The notes: a model not told the origin generated them from the sequence alone. A stretch of DNA of 64,000 bases from Bifidobacterium amazonense (GCF_018555435.2 NZ_JAFEJT020000004.1:1-64000); one strand, 5' to 3'; positions 1 to 6,796 are shown, counted from the stretch's first letter. Program-made: numbers and translations.

Positions 1-157
1 GCTTTGCATTCAGCCATCGGGAGTATCCCGATTTTGAGTGGCCGAGTTTTTCGGCTACCTCTGCCTGAGATGTTTCATGCCGGGCGAAGCTGGCTTTTAG
101 TTCCAGTCCGACCAACTGCGAGAATCTGTGGCTACGTTCGTCTTGCAATTTACTCAT
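1..157 (-). CDS. CI-like prophage repressor, N-terminal part (runs off the left edge)
   Basis: Reading the minus strand from an ATG at 157-155 gives 52 codons without a stop before the window edge. Residues about 29-51 look like a classical lambda-repressor helix-turn-helix: Q-A-E-V-A-E-K-L-G, a turn, then Y-S-R-W-L-N. The gene is divergent from the Cro-like gene at 272, and its start codon sits inside a palindromic operator (150-165). A TGTAAA -10-like hexamer on the minus strand (171-166) would put the transcript start within a few bases of the ATG, so the mRNA may be leaderless. This is the expected place for the lysogeny repressor. The C-terminal domain is outside the window, so the CI role is inference. 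Confidence 0.75.
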   Translation of the reverse strand, partial: MSKLQDERSHRFSQLVGLELKASFARHETSQAEVAEKLGHSKSGYSRWLNAK

Positions 158-279
158 GTGAGTACTTTACATCTCAATTCCAGCAACGGCAATTCGCAAA
201 ATGGGAGCGTGTTGCTCGTTTGAGACACGCCGACATTGACGATTGTTGACCAGAGATATATCGTTGCTCACATGAGCAA
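150..279. promoter_or_regulatory. Divergent immunity operator region with three related palindromes
   Basis: Three 16-bp sites share a CTCA-NN-TGAG-type core: TTACTCATGTGAGTAC (150-165), TTGCTCGTTTGAGACA (212-227, degenerate) and TTGCTCACATGAGCAA (264-279). The outer two are near-perfect palindromes and contain the start codons of the repressor and the Cro-like gene in mirror image. A rightward promoter candidate is TTGACG (236-241) with TATATC (257-262) or TATCGT (259-264). The spacings, 62 and 52 bp between site starts, suit cooperative binding by a dimeric repressor. Site identity is seen directly; binding by CI/Cro is inference. Confidence 0.65.
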
Positions 280-520
280 TGTAGATATCGAGATCGGCCA
301 TGAGGTCGACAGGAAGATTCGAACTAAAGGAATCACCAAACGTGCCATCTCCGACAAGACAGGCATGCCATACAGCACCCTCAACAGCAAGCTCAAGGGG
401 TATCGGAGCTTCAACATCAACGAGATTCTCGCCATCGCAGAAGTACTGGAAGAACCTCCAGCGGCGCTCCTGCCGGAACCGTTCAAATCGCCGGCGCTCG
501 CCGGTAAGGAGGTGGACTGA
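272..520 (+). CDS. Cro-like HTH regulator
   Basis: This 82-residue protein carries an XRE/Cro-type HTH at about residues 20-50 (T-K-R-A-I-S-D-K-T-G-M-P-Y-S-T-L-N-S-K-L), followed by a helix ending with the E-E-P-P turn common in phage Cro/CI proteins. An upstream in-frame TTG at 236 exists. ATG 272 is preferred because it mirrors the repressor start and lies where the -10 candidate predicts a leaderless mRNA. Its stop overlaps the next ATG by one base. It is probably the early lytic regulator of the prophage; that role rests on position and fold only. Confidence 0.75.
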   Translation: MSNVDIEIGHEVDRKIRTKGITKRAISDKTGMPYSTLNSKLKGYRSFNINEILAIAEVLEEPPAALLPEPFKSPALAGKEVD

Positions 521-702
521 TGAGCCTGCTCAAACTCGTCAACCGAACCGATCCCGGCCGGCCACTCACCCTCCGCAACCTGCCGGATGGCGGCACTGAA
601 CTGCGTCTCGGTGACCTCGGCATCACCGACGCGACCATCACCCTCAACCCCGACGAGACCCGCATGATCGTCAATTTCCTCACCAGCAAGGAGGCGGAAT
701 GA
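520..702 (+). CDS. Small hypothetical early phage protein
   Basis: Sixty residues, starting at ATG 520 with a good Shine-Dalgarno sequence (GGAGG) in the end of the preceding gene. No family is recognised. The sequence alternates short strands and turns (L-T-L-R-N-L-P, then T-I-T-L-N-P-D-E-T) and ends in a charged tail. It is translationally coupled at both ends, with a 1-base overlap upstream and a 4-base ATGA overlap downstream, so it belongs to the rightward early operon. Confidence 0.65.
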   Translation: MSLLKLVNRTDPGRPLTLRNLPDGGTELRLGDLGITDATITLNPDETRMIVNFLTSKEAE

Positions 703-980
703 CAGGCTACCGCAGCGTCCCGGAAAAGCATCGATGGAAAACGTCGTCCGGCAGACTGATCACGCTCACCGCACAGGCGACCCTCCGGCTACTCGAAGAG
801 CGCGACGAGCTCATGGCATGGATTGCAACCGTCGCACCTCATCCTCCAGTTCGCCAATACGCGAGTACAGATCCTCGATACGCCTCTCGATCCCCTCGAA
901 ATACGGGATCAGGATCCGGCTCAGCGGAACATCCTCCCGTTGACTCCGGGCTTCCCCCAAGCGACTTTCCAACAGTCTGA
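699..980 (+). CDS. Hypothetical early protein with a suspicious C-terminal half
   Basis: This starts at ATG 699, overlapping the previous stop, with GGAGGCGG as ribosome site. The first 45 or so residues look coded: high third-position GC and an L-L-E-E-R-D-E-L helix. From about 835 on, codon use collapses to low third-position GC and the product becomes proline/serine-rich. Exactly there, the minus strand carries a well-coded gene (811-999). The likely reading is a once shorter gene whose 3' end now runs antisense through its neighbour. No family is recognised. Confidence 0.45.
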   Translation: MTGYRSVPEKHRWKTSSGRLITLTAQATLRLLEERDELMAWIATVAPHPPVRQYASTDPRYASRSPRNTGSGSGSAEHPPVDSGLPPSDFPTV

Positions 981-999
981 TCAGATCCTCGTCATCCAT
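811..999 (-). CDS. Small coiled-coil protein antisense to the early operon
   Basis: Sixty-two residues on the minus strand. ATG 999 is chosen over the in-frame ATG at 1020 because AGAGGTG lies at the right distance upstream of it. The second half is a charged amphipathic helix (I-E-R-R-I-E-D-L-Y-S-R-I-G-E-L-E-D-E-V), probably a coiled coil. Codon use is clearly coding-like on this strand and not on the opposite one. It is the only minus-strand gene inside the early block. Function unknown; a regulatory antisense effect on the plus-strand gene is possible but unproven. Confidence 0.6.
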   Translation of the reverse strand: MDDEDLIRLLESRLGEARSQREDVPLSRILIPYFEGIERRIEDLYSRIGELEDEVRRLQSMP

Positions 1000-1090
1000 T
1001 GATTCTTCACCTCTCTTCATTGGCTAGAGATTTCAGACAACCACCAGCCTACCGGAGGGGAGGTGACCCCTTTTGAAAGGAGCCGACGCC

Positions 1091-1279
1091 ATGACCAACG
1101 CCGCTCATCGCCACCACCATCCGTACACCACGCTCCTGATCATCCTGCTGCTCGCCCTCATCTGGCTGCTCTCGCACGAGGGATGCAGCCACCCGATCGG
1201 CAACCTGATCGCCAGTCTGGTCGCCTGCGGGTACGTGCCGTTCCGCCTGCTGACCCTCGTGGAAGGAGACAAGTCATGA
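1091..1279 (+). CDS. Small membrane protein
   Basis: Sixty-two residues from ATG 1091, preceded by GAAAGGAG. A single strongly hydrophobic segment (L-L-I-I-L-L-L-A-L-I-W-L-L, about residues 14-26) is followed by a second weaker hydrophobic stretch, so one or two membrane passes are likely. The N-terminus is histidine-rich. The stop overlaps the next gene's ATG (ATGA at 1276). Small membrane proteins are common in phage early regions; no specific role can be assigned. Confidence 0.65.
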   Translation: MTNAAHRHHHPYTTLLIILLLALIWLLSHEGCSHPIGNLIASLVACGYVPFRLLTLVEGDKS

Positions 1280-1542
1280 CACGCACTCGTATTCACGCCG
1301 ACATCACGATCGACGGCGTCGCGTACCTGCGGCCGGCCACTGTGTCGGCCATGTGCGACGGGTCGCCCACGACCGGCACGCTCGCCGTCTGGCGCACCCT
1401 GGGCAAAGGCCCCGGCTTCATCAAGATGGGCACGAAGGTGCCCGGCTGTCGGCTCGACCGGCGGCCGGTCCTCTACCCGCTGACCGAGGTGCAGGCCTGG
1501 CTGGCCGGCAGTCCCGTCCAGCACCAGACCATCGCCGCATAA
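1276..1542 (+). CDS. HTH_17/AlpA-like DNA-binding protein
   Basis: Eighty-eight residues from ATG 1276, with GGAAGGAG just upstream. The order (Y-L-R-P-A-T-V-S-A-M, then F-I-K-M-G-T-K-V, then R-P-V-L-Y-P-L-T-E-V-Q-A-W-L) follows the excisionase/AlpA pattern: a helix-turn-helix, a conserved F-x-K-x-G strand, and a final V-x-x-W-L helix. Such proteins act as excisionases or transcription factors in phages. With the similar gene at 1836 it makes a pair of candidate directionality or early regulators; the exact role is unresolved. Confidence 0.6.
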   Translation: MTRTRIHADITIDGVAYLRPATVSAMCDGSPTTGTLAVWRTLGKGPGFIKMGTKVPGCRLDRRPVLYPLTEVQAWLAGSPVQHQTIAA

Positions 1543-1835
1543 GTCTTGCCCGCCGGCATTGTGCGTTTTCCTTCCGACCGGCGGGCGGCGACAAAGGCCA
1601 GTCGTTAACACCAAATAACCGAAGATTCTCAAACCACGGGCGTCGGTTTTCTCTCGGCCGGCGCCCGCTAGGGCTGGCAGGCTAGCCCCCGCTCGGAGAT
1701 CGCAGCACTCGTCAGCTGCGGCAAACGACGGGACGCGGTTCGATTCCGCGACAGTCCACGAGCAGACAGCTCACAAATGAAAGAGCCCACGCGGCAACGT
1801 GGGCGAAACAACAGGTTTCAAGGAAAGGATATCTC
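1543..1835. other. Structured non-coding gap with two strong hairpins and a tRNA-like T-arm
   Basis: No credible ORF fills this 293-bp gap. It holds an inverted repeat with 9-bp arms (1548-1556 and 1578-1586), a second with 10-bp arms allowing one G-U pair (1637-1646 and 1658-1667), and a third, GCCCACG with CGTGGGC (1785-1791, 1798-1804), just upstream of the next gene. None is followed by a T-run on the plus strand, so they are not simple Rho-independent terminators. Between them, 1671-1758 ends in a T-arm (CGCGG-TTCGATT-CCGCG, 1734-1750) and an acceptor-like pairing, resembling a decayed or unusual tRNA. Confidence 0.4.
1671..1758 (+). other. tRNA-like sequence, possibly degenerate
   Basis: GGGCTGG (1671-1677) can pair at six of seven positions with ACAGTCC (1751-1757), followed by an A at the discriminator place. 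A perfect 5-bp T-stem with loop TTCGATT lies at 1734-1750. The remaining 56 bases contain a CGCAGC/GCTGCG stem (1701-1706, 1715-1720), but its loop has eight bases and no normal D-arm is evident. It is either a decayed tRNA or a chance structure; no anticodon is assigned. Confidence 0.25.
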
Positions 1836-2066
1836 ATGGCAGCGAGAACGCCGTTGGAGCCGTTGATGTCGGTCGCCGAAATGGCCGAGCATCTGGGCCG
1901 GTCGAAGTCCACGGTCTACAAGATGTCGTGCGGCGCGATTCCGAGCATCTACCCCGAACCGGTCCGGGTGAACGGACGCGTGCGGGGCTGGAGGCGCGAG
2001 GACGTCAGACGGGCCGAGGAAACCCACCGCTACAGTCGCGCCGACTACCTGTACGAGAAGGCCTGA
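1836..2066 (+). CDS. HTH_17/excisionase-like DNA-binding protein
   Basis: Seventy-six residues from ATG 1836, with AAGGAAAGGA upstream. Residues 11-30 read [20 protein letters not shown], a textbook winged-helix HTH_17 segment, followed by a basic wing ([14 protein letters not shown]). This family contains phage excisionases and AlpA regulators. With no integrase in the window, an Xis role cannot be tested from context; a transcriptional regulator of the replication block is equally possible. Confidence 0.7.
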   Translation: MAARTPLEPLMSVAEMAEHLGRSKSTVYKMSCGAIPSIYPEPVRVNGRVRGWRREDVRRAEETHRYSRADYLYEKA

Positions 2067-2127
2067 ACATGATCGACCCGCGGCAGACGCGGGCACGTCG
2101 ACCCCGATACACACAAGGAGGACTCAT

Positions 2128-2661
2128 ATGGCCGGAGAGACCATTCTCACGATCATCGGGAACCTGACCGCGGATCCCGAACTGCGCACCCTCGGCAGCG
2201 GTGTGAACGTCGCGAGCTTCACGATCGCGTCGACGCCGCGCACCTGGAACCGGCAGACCAATCAGTACGAGGACGGGCAGGCGTTGTTCCTGCGCTGCTC
2301 CGCATGGCGTGAGCTGGCCGACCATTGCGTCCGTTCCCTGTCCAAGGGCATGCGCGTGATCGCGCAGGGCCGTTTGCAGCAGCGTTCCTACCAGGCGTCG
2401 GACGGGTCGAACCGCACGATCATCGAACTGCAGGTCGACGAGATCGGCCCGAGCCTCAGGTATGCGACCGCCCAGGTCTCCAGACAGGGCAACAACGCGC
2501 GCGGCGGGTATACGGGCGGCGCTTCCGCCCGGCAGGCGCCGACAGCCCACGCCAATGCTCAGGTCGCGCCGCCGGCGGACGGCGGTCCCGCGGACCCGTG
2601 GGCCAATGGCGGGCCGAGCGATTTCGGTGCCGGCGATCCCGCATCGGACCCGGAATTCTAG
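2128..2661 (+). CDS. ssb: Single-stranded DNA-binding protein
   Basis: This 177-residue protein has an OB-fold N-terminal domain (about 1-110): the opening [15 protein letters not shown], the central [11 protein letters not shown], and the [10 protein letters not shown] strand are classical SSB signatures. A Gly/Ala/Pro-rich linker follows. The tail ends acidic-aromatic (D-P-A-S-D-P-E-F) and resembles, but does not match, the usual D-D-D-I-P-F partner tip. It coats ssDNA during phage replication. An AAGGAGG site precedes the ATG. Its position at the head of the replication block fits. Confidence 0.92.
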   Translation: MAGETILTIIGNLTADPELRTLGSGVNVASFTIASTPRTWNRQTNQYEDGQALFLRCSAWRELADHCVRSLSKGMRVIAQGRLQQRSYQASDGSNRTIIELQVDEIGPSLRYATAQVSRQGNNARGGYTGGASARQAPTAHANAQVAPPADGGPADPWANGGPSDFGAGDPASDPEF

Positions 2662-2676
2662 GAAAGGAACAACGTA

Positions 2677-3186
2677 ATGGCGAGAAGGAAGAACGTGGAT
2701 CTCGAGGAACTGTGCAATGCGGCGTGGCGTGATCTGCCGGTGTCGGACCGTCGTGCGGCCCGCTTGTACATGGCCCGCACGTACGGGGATCTGATCGCCC
2801 CGGCCATCGACGTGTTGGACGACCAGCCGCAACTGTCCTTGTGCCAGGCGTTGAAGGTCGCCGCCCAGGCCGAGCCCGCGGCGCCGACGATGCCGGCGGA
2901 GCCGGAGGACGGCTGGTGGGACGTGCCGCCGGTGAACCTGCACGAGGAGGGGTATCGGGGCAAGTGGCAGAAGCTCGCCCGCATGTTGGACGAACAGCCG
3001 GGCCGTTACCGCGATCTCGGGCTCCGTTTCGACTCCTATGCGAAGGCGACCCAGTGGGCCAGCAACATCCGCACGGCCCATTCGGGCTCGTGGAAGCCGG
3101 CCGGCCGGTACGACGCGACCGCGCGCGAGAACCCGCAGGGCGTGTTCCGCGTGTTCGTGTGCCGCAAACGGGAGGCGGACCGATGA
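2677..3186 (+). CDS. Hypothetical replication-block protein
   Basis: A 169-residue protein, 15 bp after ssb and led by GGAAAGG. No family is recognised. The first 50 residues are helical and charged. An alanine/proline linker around residue 70 precedes a second part containing W-W-D-V-P-P, then a region (R-Y-R-D-L-G-L-R-F-D-S-Y-A-K-A-T-Q-W-A-S-N-I) that looks like a compact mixed fold. Its stop overlaps the next ATG. Placement between ssb and the initiator-like gene suggests a DNA-metabolism accessory role, by context only. Confidence 0.6.
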   Translation: MARRKNVDLEELCNAAWRDLPVSDRRAARLYMARTYGDLIAPAIDVLDDQPQLSLCQALKVAAQAEPAAPTMPAEPEDGWWDVPPVNLHEEGYRGKWQKLARMLDEQPGRYRDLGLRFDSYAKATQWASNIRTAHSGSWKPAGRYDATARENPQGVFRVFVCRKREADR

Positions 3187-3413
3187 TGGCGTGGGTTCGT
3201 TTGGCGGACGGCCGGCCCGCACGGCTCACCCAGGCACAGACCCGGATCCTGTCCCGGCTCTTGGTCTGCGGCATCGTCACCAGTAACGGCAACCGGTTGC
3301 GCACGCTCGCCACGTTGGAGGATCTCGGCCTGGTCGAACAGACCGTCGACGACCAGTGGGAGCTGACCGGACACGGGCGCACCATCGCCCTCGAACTGGA
3401 GTCACGCCGATGA
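3183..3413 (+). CDS. Small hypothetical protein, winged-helix-like
   Basis: Seventy-six residues from ATG 3183, with a second in-frame ATG at 3186. The order T-Q-A-Q-T-R-I-L-S-R-L-L-V-C-G, then L-A-T-L-E-D-L-G-L-V-E, then W-E-L-T-G-H-G-R suggests a small winged helix of the kind that often ends in an L-T-x-x-G wing. It overlaps its neighbours by 4 bases on both sides. The DNA-binding role is inferred from pattern only. Confidence 0.5.
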   Translation: MMAWVRLADGRPARLTQAQTRILSRLLVCGIVTSNGNRLRTLATLEDLGLVEQTVDDQWELTGHGRTIALELESRR

Positions 3414-3604
3414 TCACACGCACCACGATCAACTACCTGACCCCGTCCGGCGCTGGCCGGTTCTCATACCGGACGGTCGACCATCATCCCACCGCCTGTC
3501 CCCCGTCGGTCAGTCCGATGGCATTGCAGGCCATGCTCGCCAGCCTCGCCGAGAACACGCGGATCACGGGCATCGACATCACCCCGATCAAGGAGTCACT
3601 ATGA
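3410..3604 (+). CDS. Small hypothetical protein
   Basis: Sixty-four residues from ATG 3410, overlapping the previous gene's stop (ATGA) and itself overlapping the initiator-like gene start at 3601. No motif is recognised; the middle is proline-rich (C-P-P-S-V-S-P) and a short helix follows. Tight coupling on both sides supports it as real, but it could be a spacer ORF serving translational coupling into the gene at 3601. Confidence 0.5.
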   Translation: MITRTTINYLTPSGAGRFSYRTVDHHPTACPPSVSPMALQAMLASLAENTRITGIDITPIKESL

Positions 3605-4593
3605 GCATCGAACTGGTCGCCAGGGCCAAGAAGACCCGGCTCAAGGGCGACAGCACCACGAAGCTCCTGCTGATCGTGCTCGCCGACTACGCCAACGACG
3701 ATCGACAGGCATGGCCCAGCGTCGCCACGCTCGCCGCCGAGGTCGAGGTCGGGGACCGCACCATCCAACGCAGCCTCCGGAAACTCAAGACGTTGGGGCT
3801 GATCACGGAGGGCGACCAACGGCTCACGAAGGGCTACCCCAAGGGACAGAAGCCCGTCGTCTACCAGGTGTTCCCGGAACGCAAACCACGACACAAGACC
3901 GGTGTCACGCACGACACCGGTACCGGTGACATACACGACACCCCTACCGGTGACATACGTGACACCCCTACCGGTGACACCACCGTCACCCCCACCGGTG
4001 ACACCCATGTCACCACCCCGGTGGTCCCCATGACACCACCCCGGTGTCATCCCAGTGCCGACACCGGTGACACCCATGTCACCCAAACCGTCATAGAACC
4101 ACCAATACAACCGTCAAGAGAGAGTACGCGCACGCGCAACACCACAACCGACCGACTGAAAGCCCTCGCCGCATTCACCCCCAACGACGAACACCAACAG
4201 CTCGCCGCCCAATACGGCGTCGACTGCGAATGGGAACTACGCAAATTCCGCAACAAGATCGCCGAAACCGGCAAACCGCCCGCCGACCCCGCCGCCGCGT
4301 TCACCAACTGGCTCGACCGGGCCCGCGAACTCGGCCTGACCACCCCGCCCGCGCTTGCCGAGGGCGTGGAGAGCGAGTCGCGGCGTCGGGCGCGCAAGCT
4401 GCTCACGTCGAGCCGGCCGGTCAGGGCCCGGCAGCCGGACGAGTCGGTGCGATTGCAGTGGGTGCCGCAGGTCGCGGCCCTGCTCGACAGGGGCGTCGAC
4501 CCGGTCGCGATCGTGGACATGCTCGCCCATGGTGATCCCGACGAGCTGGCCGCGAAGGGCATCCTCGTGGATGATCTCGCCGCCATCGCCTAA
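3601..4593 (+). CDS. Replication initiator/replisome-organiser-like HTH protein
   Basis: This 330-residue protein has an N-terminal winged helix (about 15-80: W-P-S-V-A-T-L-A-A-E-V-E-V then R-T-I-Q-R-S-L-R-K-L-K-T-L-G-L-I), the HTH_36 pattern of phage and plasmid initiators. A low-complexity middle (about 105-160) repeats an eight-residue T-P-T-G-D-T/I unit encoded by a strict 24-bp DNA repeat, and a helical C-terminal part follows. In lambda-type phages the origin lies as iterons inside the initiator gene; the same architecture is seen here. Initiator function is therefore inferred from HTH, repeats and position after ssb. Confidence 0.6.
   Translation: MSIELVARAKKTRLKGDSTTKLLLIVLADYANDDRQAWPSVATLAAEVEVGDRTIQRSLRKLKTLGLITEGDQRLTKGYPKGQKPVVYQVFPERKPRHKTGVTHDTGTGDIHDTPTGDIRDTPTGDTTVTPTGDTHVTTPVVPMTPPRCHPSADTGDTHVTQTVIEPPIQPSRESTRTRNTTTDRLKALAAFTPNDEHQQLAAQYGVDCEWELRKFRNKIAETGKPPADPAAAFTNWLDRARELGLTTPPALAEGVESESRRRARKLLTSSRPVRARQPDESVRLQWVPQVAALLDRGVDPVAIVDMLAHGDPDELAAKGILVDDLAAIA
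3922..4083. repeat. Iteron-like repeat array inside the initiator gene (candidate origin)
   Basis: ACCGGTGAC occurs at 3922, 3946, 3970 and 3994, an exact 24-bp period, and once more at 4063. The copies at 3994 and 4063 are each followed by the same ACCCATGTCACC tail. Partial inverted copies (TGTCACC, GGTGTCA) fill the flanks. The 24-bp period is a multiple of three, so the array encodes an in-frame octapeptide repeat. Origin function is inference from position and repetition. Confidence 0.6.
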
Positions 4594-4629
4594 CCCCCGG
4601 AAACCGTTGGAAATGAAAGGAAAACACTG

Positions 4630-4992
4630 ATGAAATGCTGGTTGAAGCACGAATGGCCCGACCTGTGTCTGGCGCTCCTGTGGCTGGGTCTCGTGATCGT
4701 CGACATGGTCGTGGGCGCGCCCCGGCTCATGTTCCTGCTGTGCGGTTTCATGCTGGCCTGGTCGGTCTCGTCGGCCACGCTCGGCCATCTCCTGTGGCAT
4801 GCGGAGCGGGAGATCGACGACCTGCGCGAACGGCATGTGGACGCGTTGGTCACGGCGTTCATGTTCCATCCGCTCGAGCATGAGCTGACGCGTGACGGGG
4901 ACAAGGCGTTGATCACGCTCGAGCATCGGGACGGCGGCCGTCGCAGCTACGACGTGGAGATCATCCCGGGCGTGGACGGGGAGGTCGCATGA
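4630..4992 (+). CDS. Hypothetical membrane protein
   Basis: A 120-residue protein led by GAAAGGAAAA. Two hydrophobic helices (about 9-27 and 33-52) form a hairpin in the membrane. The remaining 70 residues are charged and soluble, with an amphipathic helix (A-E-R-E-I-D-D-L-R-E-R-H) and a short beta-rich end. Its stop overlaps the next gene's ATG. No family is recognised; small two-pass membrane proteins in this location are typical of actinophage early regions. Confidence 0.6.
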   Translation: MKCWLKHEWPDLCLALLWLGLVIVDMVVGAPRLMFLLCGFMLAWSVSSATLGHLLWHAEREIDDLRERHVDALVTAFMFHPLEHELTRDGDKALITLEHRDGGRRSYDVEIIPGVDGEVA

Positions 4993-5135
4993 GCCGGCGT
5001 TTCCTGGTCGGCGTGTTCCTGGCCGGGTTGAGCGTGGGCACGCTGCTCGGCGCGGCGGTCGCGCACGACATGCACGCCGACAAACCCCAGCCCGTCATCG
5101 AATGCCCCACTGTGAAGACCGGGGGCCGACCGTGA
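4989..5135 (+). CDS. Tiny exported or membrane-anchored protein
   Basis: Forty-eight residues from ATG 4989. A basic N-terminus (S-R-R) and a hydrophobic stretch (F-L-V-G-V-F-L-A-G-L-S-V-G-T-L-L-G, residues 5-21) make a signal anchor; the short C-terminal tail has one cysteine. ATGA and GTGA overlaps couple it to both neighbours. Too short for family assignment, but the start/stop spacing supports it. Confidence 0.5.
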   Translation: MSRRFLVGVFLAGLSVGTLLGAAVAHDMHADKPQPVIECPTVKTGGRP

Positions 5136-5500
5136 CCGGCCCGGACATGGAGACGCGCAGGCTGGTCCTGTGCCGGGACTCGTACCGGTGCGTGATCTGC
5201 GGTCGGGATCTCGACGCGCAGTGGAGCGGCTACAGCATCCACCACCGCCGGTTGCGCAGTCACGGGGGCGTGGATCTCAACCATGCGTCGAATCTCATCT
5301 GCCTGTGCGGGTCCGGCACGACGGGCTGTCACGGCGACGTGCACGCCGACCCGGATCTCGCCTACCGGCATGGCTGGCTCGTCCACGCATGGGCCGACCC
5401 GCACCATTCCCTGTTCACCCGCCGTCACGGTTGGATCCTGCTCGACCAGGACGGCACATGGACTCCATACACGACAAACACTCGAAAGGACAACCAATGA
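5132..5500 (+). CDS. HNH endonuclease
   Basis: A 122-residue protein; GTG 5132 overlaps the previous stop (GTGA), with an alternative ATG at 5147. It shows the full HNH zinc-finger nuclease layout: C-V-I-C-G (about 17-21), the I-H-H-R-R-L-R-S-H-G-G core with paired histidines, N-H-A-S-N-L as the central Asn motif, then C-L-C and C-H-G-D-V-H. It nicks or cuts DNA with a single metal ion. Placed among replication genes rather than beside terminase, it may be a homing-type or recombination-linked nuclease; a second HNH gene at 9359 is the packaging-type one. Confidence 0.85.
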   Translation: MTGPDMETRRLVLCRDSYRCVICGRDLDAQWSGYSIHHRRLRSHGGVDLNHASNLICLCGSGTTGCHGDVHADPDLAYRHGWLVHAWADPHHSLFTRRHGWILLDQDGTWTPYTTNTRKDNQ

Positions 5501-6123
5501 CCAACACCAACGATACGATCACGCTCACCCCGCCCGCTCCCCCGGCGAAGCCCGACCGGCTGCTGTGGATCGACGTGGAGACCACCGGCATCAGCCGCAC
5601 GGACAGCAAGCTGTTGGAGGTCGGCATGATCGTCACTGGCATGGACGGCGTCGAAGCCCATGATCAGTTCACCAGCATCGTTCGCCCCTCCGAGTGCAGC
5701 CTGTTCGACGTGTCGCCCGCCGCGTTGCGCATGCACCTGGCGAACGGCCTGTGGGACCAGATCGCCGGCGACGAGCATGAGGCGGTCGGCTATCCGATCA
5801 TCGCGCTCAACCTCAAGGAATGGTTGCAGGACGAGGCCAGCCGATACACGCTGCACCCGGCCGGCACGAACGTCGACTACGACATCGACATCCTCGACCA
5901 TCAGCTCGGCGAATACAACGGCCCCGACTGGATCCGCTCCTATGTCAGCCACCGCAAACTCGACCTGTCCGCGTTCCGTATGGCGGACATCGCGCTCGGC
6001 CATAACCCCTACCGGGATCACGCGGGCACGCATCGAGTCCAGGACTGCATCAGCCGCGACCGCTCCGATTACGCCATGTATCTCGACATCATGTGCGCCG
6101 GACAGCAAGGAGACCACGAATGA
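5497..6123 (+). CDS. DnaQ/oligoribonuclease-like 3'-5' exonuclease
   Basis: This 208-residue protein starts at ATG 5497 (AAAGGAC upstream). Motif I is L-W-I-D-V-E-T-T-G (DxE), motif II is N-V-D-Y-D-I-D-I-L, and motif III is H-R-V-Q-D-C-I-S-R-D (HxxxxD), together the DEDDh active site. The W-I-D-V-E-T-T-G form is closer to oligoribonuclease than to replicative epsilon subunits. It would degrade short RNA or ssDNA ends with two metal ions. The host normally has its own Orn, so this looks like a phage-carried nucleotide-scavenging or proofreading enzyme; substrate is uncertain. Confidence 0.75.
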   Translation: MTNTNDTITLTPPAPPAKPDRLLWIDVETTGISRTDSKLLEVGMIVTGMDGVEAHDQFTSIVRPSECSLFDVSPAALRMHLANGLWDQIAGDEHEAVGYPIIALNLKEWLQDEASRYTLHPAGTNVDYDIDILDHQLGEYNGPDWIRSYVSHRKLDLSAFRMADIALGHNPYRDHAGTHRVQDCISRDRSDYAMYLDIMCAGQQGDHE

Positions 6124-6494
6124 GCTGGATCAACGACCCGATCAACAGCCCGAAGCATTACACCGACGCACACCCCGGCATGGAATGCATCGACCTGACC
6201 GCCGACACGAGCTTCTGCCTCGGCAACTGCATCAAATACCTGTGGCGCTACAAGGCGAAGAGCCGACCCGTAGAGGACCTCGAGAAAGCCCGATGGTATC
6301 TCTGCCGAGCAATAGACCGCGGCGAGACGATCGCATGGACACGCCTGCAACGCGGCATCCTGAAGAAACTCGCCCTACCCCCGACAGGCGCCACGTACAC
6401 AACCGCGATATGGATATACCTCTACCAAGGCGACCTCGACACCGTCCTCGACAGCCTCGACCAACTCATCGAACACGAAAGAAACCAGCAATGA
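6120..6494 (+). CDS. DUF3310-like small protein
   Basis: A 124-residue protein from ATG 6120 (ATGA overlap). The start N-D-P-I-N-S-P-K-H-Y, then G-M-E-C-I-D-L-T, then F-C-L-G-N-C-I-K-Y-L-W-R-Y-K-A-K, is the hallmark of the DUF3310 family, often annotated loosely as phage nucleotide kinase although no P-loop is present. The C-terminal extension of about 50 residues has no recognised match. The biochemical role of the family is not established; it usually sits in phage DNA-metabolism clusters, as here. Confidence 0.75.
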   Translation: MSWINDPINSPKHYTDAHPGMECIDLTADTSFCLGNCIKYLWRYKAKSRPVEDLEKARWYLCRAIDRGETIAWTRLQRGILKKLALPPTGATYTTAIWIYLYQGDLDTVLDSLDQLIEHERNQQ

Positions 6495-6796
6495 GCATCA
6501 TCCTCCAGGAACTCGAAGAACGCTACCCCACCCCAGACCAGGGCGAGCGCCCCGTCATGTGCACTCGCTCCGAACGATGCCGCTACTCTCGCACCGCCTA
6601 CATGGCCGGCGCCGTACGCCAACCAACCGAGTTGGAGATCGATGCCGCGGCGCTCGCTATCTACACGGGTACCACCGACATGGACCCGAAAGAGGTGGCG
6701 AGCCTGTGGCCTGACATGAACCCGGTCACGAGAGCCCAATACCAACGTCTCGCACGGCTCGCGATCATGGCCGCCAGAACGAGGGCACTGCTATGA
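6491..6796 (+). CDS. Hypothetical protein
   Basis: A 101-residue protein from ATG 6491, sharing an ATGA overlap with the DUF3310 gene. Two cysteines (M-C-T-R-S-E-R-C) lie near residue 25, followed by a helical region with an R-A-Q-Y-Q-R-L-A-R-L motif. No family recognised. Both ends are coupled by ATGA, so it is part of the same transcript. Confidence 0.55.
   Translation: MSIILQELEERYPTPDQGERPVMCTRSERCRYSRTAYMAGAVRQPTELEIDAAALAIYTGTTDMDPKEVASLWPDMNPVTRAQYQRLARLAIMAARTRALL

Noticed and set aside
4-249. 81-codon plus-strand ORF at the left edge
   Set aside because: Lies antisense to the CI-like gene and through the operators; no ribosome site.
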